Assembly: GCA_023053575.1 (NCBI GenBank)
Contig: JAKZAP010000015.1
Span: forward strand, 17,432,055 to 17,496,054
Direction: 5' to 3'
DNA: 64,000 nucleotides
Source of the DNA: Branchinecta lynchi
Taxonomy: Eukaryota > Arthropoda > Branchiopoda > Anostraca > Branchinectidae
Position 1 is the stretch's first letter, and each line of letters begins with the position of its first letter. The notes under the pieces are model-generated. The model was not told the origin of the DNA and did no database searches. It saw nothing but the letters and a program-made list of their open reading frames with translations. Below are positions 55,860 to 64,000 of the stretch, piece by piece. The translations under genes and the position numbers were made by a program.

Positions 55860-57060
55860 AAGCCTAATCGCCAAGTAAATGACATCTAGGCGTTCTAAAT
55901 AGAGTATACTACGCAATGGGCCACAGGCAAAATTTTGCGGAATGCCGATGAGAGCATCTTTTTTTGAACCGAACGAAAAGTAAACAATAGCTATAAAATC
56001 ACAAATCTGTCCGTCGAAAAAAGTGACAAAATAGTGGCCGTCGAGAACAAAGTAGATTTGTTCCGAACTAATAGCAAAAAAAGTAATTTTCACGTTAAAA
56101 ATACGCTTAGTCAGAAACAAAACAAGTTAATCCGGTTTGCTAGTGCATTTAAAAAAAAGAAATCGGGTTTACGGACATAACAAAGTTTTGGTCTTTACCC
56201 GACAGGACTTTACAGATTTGCACTTGACTTTTTATATTTATGAAGACGATACGTCGCCGACGAGACTTAAGTTGCGTTTTTTTTTCGGGTGTAGTTTCAC
56301 TGTAGCTTTGATGTACTTTTGTTTCATTATGAAAGTACAGTATATCGTTTTATTAGTCCATTCGACACGCTTTACTTTCATGACGAAAAGAAAGTACGAA
56401 AAGAAAAAAAAGAAATTACATCCGAAAAACTGCAACTGTTAAGTGGTTTGCATAATCTGATTCCTTCTGTGGAAAAAGAAGCCCCGATTCGTTGACGAAA
56501 CAAACTTTCGTCTTTCGCCCACCGGAACACTATATTTTTCCCCAATGCAGCATATTCAAGCAAATATGAAAGGTTTCAATCTGCCTCAGTCTTCATCTGC
56601 GACCTTGCCATAAAATTAGGTCCGAGTCTCAATAAGCGACACAACATGCTATATACAGCAATTGAAGAACGAGAAGTTCGCTTTCAGAATAACTTAAAAA
56701 TAAAAGAGATCATTTTCGAGTTGTCTGAGTGTCCTGATATTTTCATATGATAGTCTATGGAATTTTACGAAAGCTTTTCATATGTGCTTTAACACCAGCA
56801 TAGATGCCTAAAATCTACCTCCCGACAAGAATGACCTACTCCAGCGTCTGTAGAACCCCTCCTGTCCAGGGAAACGAATTTTGGATGTATGTTAAACTTT
56901 GTCCTTTTCAAGCGTTGTAACCACCTCAAATTCGCTTTGTAATTGAAGTTTTTCTACTGTTCTGGGCAGAATTGTTTTGCGGGTCTCCTGTCATATGAGT
57001 TCTGATGATTTTTCCAACATGTTTAAAAATTCCATGCCTTCTTTTTTTCTCACATTTTCT
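55860..57060 (-). repeat. inverted flank and protein remnant of the large repeat
   Basis: Reverse copy of 52925-53800; the remnant frames lie at 56780-57050 (minus). At 57065 the sequence switches abruptly to a + oriented leader and array. Confidence 0.55.
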
Positions 57061-57064
57061 CAAA

Positions 57065-57700
57065 AATGTCCGTCTGTCTGTCTGTGAGCACGATAAATCT
57101 CGAAGGGAATGAGATATTTTGATGAAACTTGGTGTAAGGGTTCTTTGGGTCAAGGGTAAGGTCAAGATCGTAGATTATAGCCCTACATTTAGGGGTGGGG
57201 AAGGGGGTTCAAAATAAGGGGCAAACAAAATATTTTAGAACAGCTACTGTGATAGCTGACTATGAAGTAAGAAGACATGCTGAGCACGATGGTTGAAACT
57301 AATTTATTATCGGACAAGTAGTTCGCCCGGAATCCGGCCAAAACCGGAAAATTGTTAAAAGTAAAAGTTTTAATTGAAGTTGTTAAGATGTTCGATGTAG
57401 GGGTAAGAAGACATGCTGAACACGATGGTGAAAACCTTTTTTTCGCCGGACAAGCAGTTAGCCCGAAATCCGGCCTAAACCGGAAAGTCTGTTAAATGTC
57501 AAATTTTTATTTGAAGTTGATTAGATGTTCGATTTAGGGGTAAGAAAACATTCTGAACACTTATGTGAAAAGTATTTTCTAGCCGGACAACTCCTTCGCC
57601 CGGAATCCGGCCAAAACCGGAAAATCTGTTAAAAGCAAAAGTTTTATTTGAAGTTGATTAGTTGACAGACTTGGGGTAAGAAGATACGCTGAATCTAAGG
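57065..57700 (+). repeat. GGGATCCC-family leader and 137-bp array, plus orientation
   Basis: The leader (TGTCCGTCTGTCTGTCTG, GAGATATTTTGATGAAACTT) is followed by units with CGGACAA boxes near 57310, 57446 and 57582, about 136-137 bp apart. No terminal GGGATCCC. Confidence 0.62.
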
Positions 57701-57995
57701 GGAGCTCGGGGTTGACACGGACACTAATTTTCCTTTTTCCTGCTAGGCCGCCATTTGTTGGCGGATTTACATCGTTTTTGTTGGCAAACGTGTAGAATGT
57801 CTGGGAGAATAGCTGGTAATTTTTTTCAGATTTGTTTCTACATCAGGTTTTTTAGTCAATTCTTTTTTTCTGTTTTTCAGTTTTTCGGAACCAACGCCGT
57901 ACCCATGGGTTTGGTTCGGACAGGCCCCGGGTTGGTTCGGACATTATTTTTAATGTACTATTTTGTAATCGACTTTATTTGAACATGTTAATAAG

Positions 57996-58306
57996 TTTAT
58001 TCAAACAATATTTACAGCGGCTACGTCAGCTACGATTCTTCATCAGCGATATTTCGGCCCTTCTTGGCAAGGGTCCTCGCCAGGCTGTCAATCCTCTGGT
58101 TCAACTTCGGGGAAGGAAAAAAATTAAAAACAAAGGATTACGGGTTTGTTTCCTTCCCCGAAGTTGAACCAGAGGATTGACAGCCTGACGAGGACCCTTG
58201 CCAAGAAGGGCCGAAATATCGCTGAAGAAGAATCGTAGCTGACGTAGCAGTTGTAAACATTGTTTGAATAAATGTTTCAAAGTCAGCTTGGGCTCAAAGA
58301 ATATTT
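57996..58306. mobile_element. inverted-pair hammerhead retroelement
   Basis: The left arm (minus; 58034-58093) has CTGGCGA, a change at a core adenine expected to inactivate it. The right arm (plus; 58175-58234) is intact. Imperfect direct repeats ATGTTAATAAG (57985-57995) and ATGTTAAAAAG (58307-58317) flank it. Confidence 0.7.
58175..58234 (+). ncRNA. hammerhead ribozyme copy
   Basis: CTGACGA at 58185-58191, GAAA at 58213-58216 and TATC to 58220; helix I CAGC/GCTG and GATT/AATC intact. Confidence 0.72.
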
Positions 58307-58796
58307 ATGTTAAAAAGTGGAAATGGTAAGACATTGCACCTCAAAAGTATATACAAAACTAAAGAAAACACAGGTTTCAATAGCCGAGGTTGCATTAACA
58401 TTAAAATCCTTCATTTGTACTTTCAGTTAACCTATCAATTCCAGGGGATGGTAACTTCAAACTTATGTAAGTAAAGATTCTACAGAAATATGATAAAAGT
58501 CCAACTCTTGCGCAGAAAGAATATATTCAAGCCCCTCAATGAGTTTTCTTTCATCGGACCTCCCTTCCTATTCGAATTTCCCGATAAGAGACACATTGGT
58601 CTTAACATTCTCCGAATGTCACAAGGACGAATTCGCGTTGTTTTACCTCCTTGAAAATATCGTAAATATTATATTCATTATATACACAAATTTTTATTTT
58701 TTTTCCTTTATTGTAGACAATTTTACTAATTAAGTTTCTCTGGTTGTGGCCAAATACTCTTTTTGTCGTTCATTTTCTCGATTTTGATAATTAATT

Positions 58797-59790
58797 TTGT
58801 TCACAAACCGAAGGATAAGAATTCTGATAATACCTTTTGTACCAGATCCGATCCAGACACCAAATAACAAATCAAGGCCGCAGGAACTCGGAACTGTCCA
58901 ATTTGCATCCCATTCTGTACCCCCTCGTCCAACTCTCCTAAACGTGCCCGCATGTGGTCTGGACGCATGTTTTGCTTCTCTAGTTCATTAGTTCTTATCA
59001 CCCATAAAGTTTCACTCGAATCTGACCACCCGTTCGCAACTTACGGGAGCCAGTGATTTCCGGATTTCCCTTCCCTCAACTCCCCAAAGATGGTCGGATC
59101 CAGGAACACAAGTTTTCTTAGAGCATTATGTCGGGTCGTTAAGTCATAATTATAAAATTTCAGCGTTCTTAGAATAGCTGGAACTATCCTAACTGGCGAT
59201 CACCGGAATCCCGGGAAACACCCTCCAACTTCCCCCAAAGAGCCCTGATACGATCTGGTTATGTCAATAACGTATCTAGGGTTAATGTACATTCTTCTCA
59301 CCAGTTCCATCCCAATCCTTCAACTCTAAGCGTTTTACGAGATTTTTGGTCTTCCCTTCAACCCCCCCCCCTCACAAGTATCTGATTCGACCAGGACCTG
59401 ACACGGAACATCTGAGACGATAGATCTTTCCACTTGCCAAGTTTCATTGAATTCCGATCACCCGTTCAAAAGTTATGCATGCCACCAGATTCCGGGCTCC
59501 CCATCCCTCCACTCCCCCACGGTGGTCGGATCAGGAAAGGAATATTACCAATTCACTCTATTCGAGTCCCTGATATGCCTTCCAAGTTTCATCGTCCTAG
59601 CACATCCGGAAGTACCGAACTATCAGGATCACCGAATTCCGGATCCCCCCCCTCGCCCCCTCCCCACAGTGCCTGAATCCTGCAAAGTTTCATCGTCCTA
59701 GCTTAGATGGAAGTGCCTGAACTAGGAAAACCTGGACCGAGCGACGGACGGACATAAATTGCGATCGCTATATCGCTATAAATTGCGATA
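58797..59790 (+). repeat. TCCGG-family element, second + copy
   Basis: Same phrases as 40713-43033 (AAGTTTCACTCGAATCTGAC, ACTCCCCAAAGATGGTCGGA) ending with a GACGGACGGACATAAATTGC stretch. Shorter, with a palindrome-like GCGATCGCTATATCGC at the end. Confidence 0.55.
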
Positions 59791-59888
59791 AACGGGAGAA
59801 TATGAACTGCTCAAGACCTGTCTCTCTGCCTATTGTTTCACTATCATCAAAAAGGAAAAGTGATCAGAGTGGTCATAAATGCCAGAGC

Positions 59889-61200
59889 GGATTGTCGACA
59901 AAACGTCCCCATTCGAACGTCCCCTGACGAAACATCCCCGAAAAAACGTCCCCGTGACAAAATGTCCCCATGACAAAATGCTTTCACTACAAAACGTCCC
60001 CGTGGCGAAACGTCCCCGATCAAAACGTCCCCTTGGCGAAACGTCCCCGGCTATAGAATTTTTTTTTCATCGCTGAAGGACAGCTAGGCATATCAGACTA
60101 CTGATTGCATCATTAGTTCAGACAAAAATGTTTTTGGAAAATAAACTTTTGAAAACCATGATGGTTGACTAGCATTTAAGCAATACTCAAGAAACCAACC
60201 AAAGTGTTGCCCCGGCTATAGCCATTTCTTAAATTACCCCTCGCACTATTTACTCTTCAACTTACAGTATTTTAAACAACTGAATACTTTAAAACTAGGC
60301 TTTGCTTGCAACAAATAATCCACGGTTTTAGCTGATTTAAGTTTTTTCCGAGATCCGTTGACTACAAAAACAGGGAAACATTTACATAACCGTTTTTCTG
60401 ATGGAAAAAACTTCTTGCAGACAACCGTCGACAGCTTGATAAACATAGATGGTATCAAACACGGCAAGTGAGAGAATCAGCGTGGTTTTGTTAGAGGGGT
60501 TAGAATGCACCTTACGAAATCGGGGTTTCCGGGTTTAGAGATATGTGGAGTAATTATGGAAGTAGGTTGCATTAGTATTATAGGTAAGACAGGTCCTTTA
60601 AGGAAAGCGCAAAGATTTAGTGTTTTATCTTTTATTTAATTAGTTTTTATGTGTGTTTAGTTCAGGCTGCGATATAACTCATTGATCTCGCTTTCGTTCT
60701 AAAGGATCAAAACCGTCTAGCCTAGATTAACTCTCTACCTAACTAATTGTTCTATCCGCTTTCGTTACCTTGCTTCACATGTCATTTTTAGCCAGCAGAA
60801 CGGCACTACGCTTATTTTTTCCTTTTACTTGTTTGACTTTCTTTGAGCCACAGCGGGCCTCCCCTTTCTCTGAGGACCATATTGGTGCTCCCCAGATTGT
60901 ACATGTTGCTTCAAAGACCTAGAAATGATAAGTTACGATTCAATTGCAAGTTGCAGGGCATACTACACGACATATTTTGACTGAAAACAATACATTTATG
61001 AAGCAACCAGGTCCTGTGTCCGATTTTTCCTATTTATTAGGAATTTTCTCACATCTGTAATGCACACTATAAAGTTGTATTACCTCGATCACGCAACTGA
61101 AGATCGAGGCGAACTTAAAAATATAGGCTTGGGGACGTTTTGACACGGGGACGTTTTGTCATGGTGACGTTTTGTCATGGGGACGCTTTGTCGGTAAGCC
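59889..61200. mobile_element. DNA transposon, non-autonomous, 8-bp target duplication
   Basis: GCCAGAGC at 59881-59888 and 61201-61208 flanks terminal repeats GGATTGTCGACAAAACGTCC (left) and, read in complement, GGCTTACCGACAAAGCGTCC (right), 18 of 22 bases matching. The left 170 bp holds about ten copies of (G)ACAAAACGTCCCC; the right end holds four in reverse. The interior has no transposase. GG ends with an 8-bp duplication could fit Merlin, MULE or P-type; I cannot decide. Confidence 0.75.
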
Positions 61201-61208
61201 GCCAGAGC

Positions 61209-63240
61209 ACTAGTGAAGTTCTCTGGTCTGTTTTGGCACCGAAGAGTTGCATCTATGCTGGTTCAGTCCTCGTGGAGGCAATCATACAGGTATAATCGCC
61301 TCCAGGAGCACATACGGGAAGCCTTTGAGATAAAAAAGTACGAAATAAGGACCTAGCTTTAAACAGAGATACTGAAGAGTTTCACATAACCTATTGTACG
61401 ACAGATTTCTAGAAAAGGATACCACCTTTTTAAGACCACCTCAAGCCCCACTTTGTGTTCACCCAAGCCTGCCAATTACTTCAAATATCCCTTCTAATGA
61501 TACCCAACCGAATATATACGCAGTCAGTCTTGCGAACAGACGAATTCGCTAGGCACTAAATAAGTAACTAAGCCATAAACACCCTTGGAGCATACAGAGC
61601 AAAGAGACTATTTCGCGAATTCTGCATGCATCGTTTTAACAGTCAAAAGTGGCCAGTTCTGTGGAAGGTTTGATTCGGAGTGCTTGTAAATTGCTGATGA
61701 ATTTTTGGAGTTGGCCGTTTACTGGGTGAAAGCTTCTTCGCTTTCCCAGGCGGACGGTCAAACATACAAACAGTAAATTGTAAATATGCACTGAATTCAG
61801 AATTCTAAATAATCACAGATTTGTACAAATACACTTTGAACACGCACATTTTATCTTTCGTTATTTGAATTTTATCTGCATGTCGTTCAATCCGCATCGT
61901 TCTTCTGGTTTTTAGTTACATGTCGTTTTATTGTTTGTTTGTTCCATGTCGTTTTCCTGTTGTTATTGTGGTGGATTTTATGATTTAATTTTGATATTTG
62001 CTGAGGACTGTTTGGCGGAAGTGCAACCGAAACATCAGAAATTGTATTTATCCCTCGCACATCATCTTAGAGAGATTACTAGCTGACCAAGACAAGAACC
62101 GAAAATCTCATTTTTTGTTGTTGATTCCCAAAGTAAAATATCGGCACGCAAACCAAATCCATTTTAAAATAAACACATTCACCCAATATCGCTTTCGCCT
62201 CTGAAAAATAAAACAAAAATGTCTCGAACTATCTCTATCAACGTGCCGCTTCTGAATTTCCTCGAATTCCTGGTCCCTAACCAGAGCAAATTAACAATAT
62301 AGAGTAATGCCAAGACCTATCCTTCCCATGCAACAAAAATGGGCCTCCGTCGCAGCGACGCCCAGCACGCTCCGCGAGAGAAGCTTCAGCAAACTGTTCA
62401 TGAATGCAGTGGCGGACATAGAAAATTCGAGCAATACTAAGATGCTGTGCAAACATCAAGGAAACAGGGACGTGAACAATTTTTTGCGCTCGTGGTACGG
62501 AAATTCATAACAGCATAATAGCGGGAGTTTACTTTATATAATTTTCTATTCAAGCAAACCATGAAAGAAAAAAAAAAAAAATGTAAGAGTTCTGCCATTA
62601 TAGGAAAAATTATTTACAGTACAAATCAGACTGGTTGATGCCTATGTCATTACGAACCTTGTTGACGCTTGACTACGGTAACTTGAATCATCAGCTTATT
62701 TTTAACTGAAGATATGTCGGCCAAAAAATGAACCTGTGCCGAAATATCTTTATTTGAAAAATAAGGTAATATTTTTCGTGGTCAAACTCAATTCGCAATC
62801 AGCTTGTGCTGAAATAATAATCATGCTCAAACTTGATGACGCTAAAATACAACATACAGATTTTCCAACGAAAACAAGAAATTGACCAGGACTACTTACA
62901 GTAGAATAAGATAGTTTGATATCTATAGAGGCTATGCGAAAACCAGAAACAAGGACGACGGCAAAACACGACCTTGTTGTATTTTACACAGGAAACTAGA
63001 ACTTGACGAAGACTTTCACAGTAAAAATCAGACCACTTGCTATATTCCCGAGCATTAGGAACAGCGAGTTTACCAAAGAAAACTAATTAGGAATTAAAAA
63101 GGATTGAAGCGATAATTGTTTCGCATTTGCGGGAGCTCTTAACCAATCACCGTCTTCCCATGTTTTTTCATAATCAGCATCTCCCACTGATACTGCATTA
63201 TAAAACGACAATTCTCCTATGAACATGTGAAGTGATCAGA
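61209..63240. other. largely unrecognised
   Basis: Apart from the weak frame at 62307-62510, no coding or repeat feature seen. Confidence 0.45.
62307..62510 (+). other. open frame with weak hAT-like segment
   Basis: A 67-codon frame has ATPSTLRERSFSKLF followed by CKHQGNRDVNNFLRSW. The TPST..ERSFS pattern occurs in hAT dimerisation domains, but the match is short and no terminal repeats are seen. Confidence 0.2.
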
Positions 63241-63374
63241 GCCAGCGCTCGTCAAGTCGCGTTCACACGCATGCCTGGCTAAGTACGGATGCCTAGGAAC
63301 GTGCTCAGGAGTACGAGTTTTAGACCCTGGAACTTCGTACCTGGGCCAAAATCTGTGTCTAAGTACTCAGTTCA

Positions 63375-64000
63375 ATTCAATTAAGTTTATTTATAACCCA
63401 TCTCAACAAAAGGAGGGCGAAGCGTCCTAAAGACGGAGTAACAAACAAAATAAATACAAAAAAGAAACACTAACACTAAATGCAAAAAACATCAGCAAAG
63501 ACGATTAAATAAATAGCGCTGACCACTGGTGAGACAACATTGATACAGAAGAATGAAAATCTGAAGCCGTTTATCAATAAAAGAAGTTGGAGAGATTTGG
63601 CGGAATTTACTTGTAAAAAAACTGTTTCTGGTCCAAGATGGATAACTGAGAAGAAATTTCGCAAAACGAAAATACACTCTGCGGACAGATAATTTCTGAG
63701 ATTCAGTAAAAACAGCCAAATGGGAGAGAGAGAAAGGAAATGGGGGACAGCTAGACTGTTATAAATTTTTGCCAGATTGAATCGATCCAGATGTTTGATA
63801 TTTGTAACTATTGAAGCGGACTCTAAGTTTTATCTCCAGATTTTCAAGGGACAACTTAACAGTCTCTTTTAGGTTCCTGTCTATTGGCATTCCAAGGTAA
63901 TGCAGCGTTTACAAGTACAGGAAAACTTGAACAGAATCCGATCTTGGCAACAAGATTACGTTTACACGCAGAGGGAAAAAAAATAATTCTTCAAACCAGA
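63375..64000 (-). mobile_element. LINE relic, 3' part, running off the window
   Basis: On the minus strand, YLGMPIDRNLKETVKLSLEN (near 63890) is the YLGxxID.NL motif after the reverse-transcriptase palm; further on, LAKIYNSLAVPHF resembles the (L)xxIYxSLVxPHL thumb motif, and RRVYFRFAKFLLSYP the C-terminus shared with 11205-11642. Frameshifts separate the blocks. The 3' end is an AATTG/AATTC-rich tail near 63370-63385. The 5' part lies beyond the window. Confidence 0.68.

Noticed and set aside
55725..56120. 131-codon minus frame ending in a CPSVCLSVCPSV stretch
   Set aside because: The Cys/Pro/Ser/Val stretch is a GACGGACA minisatellite read as protein; part of the repeat leader.
62307..62510. 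hAT transposase C-terminus
   Set aside because: Only a short ATPST..ERSFS match, no terminal repeats and no second domain; kept as a low-confidence open frame only.

Overview
This is animal (metazoan) nuclear DNA: AT-rich, no prokaryotic gene organisation, short exons with GT-AG borders separated by introns of many kilobases, and a very high load of small transposons and retroelement relics. The transposon types, homopolymeric G/C runs and repeat structure suggest an invertebrate; I cannot name the species.

GENE. One gene is recognisable, on the + strand: a CREB3/CREB3L-type (OASIS, CrebA-like) bZIP transcription factor. Three exons are well supported: 30637-30857 (Ser/Pro-rich region with a TPPSSSESD motif), 36459-36599 (pre-bZIP block plus first half of the basic region) and 46046-46257 (second half of the basic region plus leucine zipper). 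Phases agree between these exons, and the intron splitting the basic region after KIKNK lies where I recall the vertebrate CREB3L intron. A possible further exon at 13162-13416 does not match in phase, so at least one exon is missing between 13.4 and 30.6 kb. The membrane anchor expected after the zipper was not found; the reading frame stops at once unless spliced to an unseen exon.

REPEATS. The rest is transposon-derived. (1) The most notable family is a ~170-bp unit, single or as a head-to-head inverted pair, whose core reads as a type I hammerhead ribozyme with a minimal self-complementary helix III. Intact or partial cores lie near 18.7-18.96, 24.1, 27.65, 28.35-28.5, 29.7, 33.5, 34.35, 50.7 and 58.0-58.2 kb. 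Flanking duplications of 13-16 bp point to retrotransposition, as in Penelope-like elements or retrozymes. (2) hAT-type elements with 8-bp target duplications (579, 6052, 25999, and a longer relic at 27113-28251 with a transposase fragment). (3) A TTAA-ended MITE family of ~450 bp with seven copies. (4) TA-flanked MITEs of two families. (5) Truncated LINE 3' ends at 11.2, 17.3, 17.8, 23.0, 45.5 and 63.4 kb. (6) Two minisatellite-bearing families: one bounded by GGGATCCC with an exact 137-bp internal repeat (16.3, 19.5-20.6, 53.8-57.7 kb), and one with a ~438-bp higher-order repeat (35.9-37.5, 40.7-43.0, 58.8-59.8 kb). (7) A 1.3-kb element at 59889-61200 with GACAAAACGTCCCC subterminal repeats and a perfect 8-bp target duplication.

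No tRNA, rRNA, CRISPR array or bacterial operon was seen. Long stretches between the listed features hold nothing I can identify; the larger ones are entered as such.
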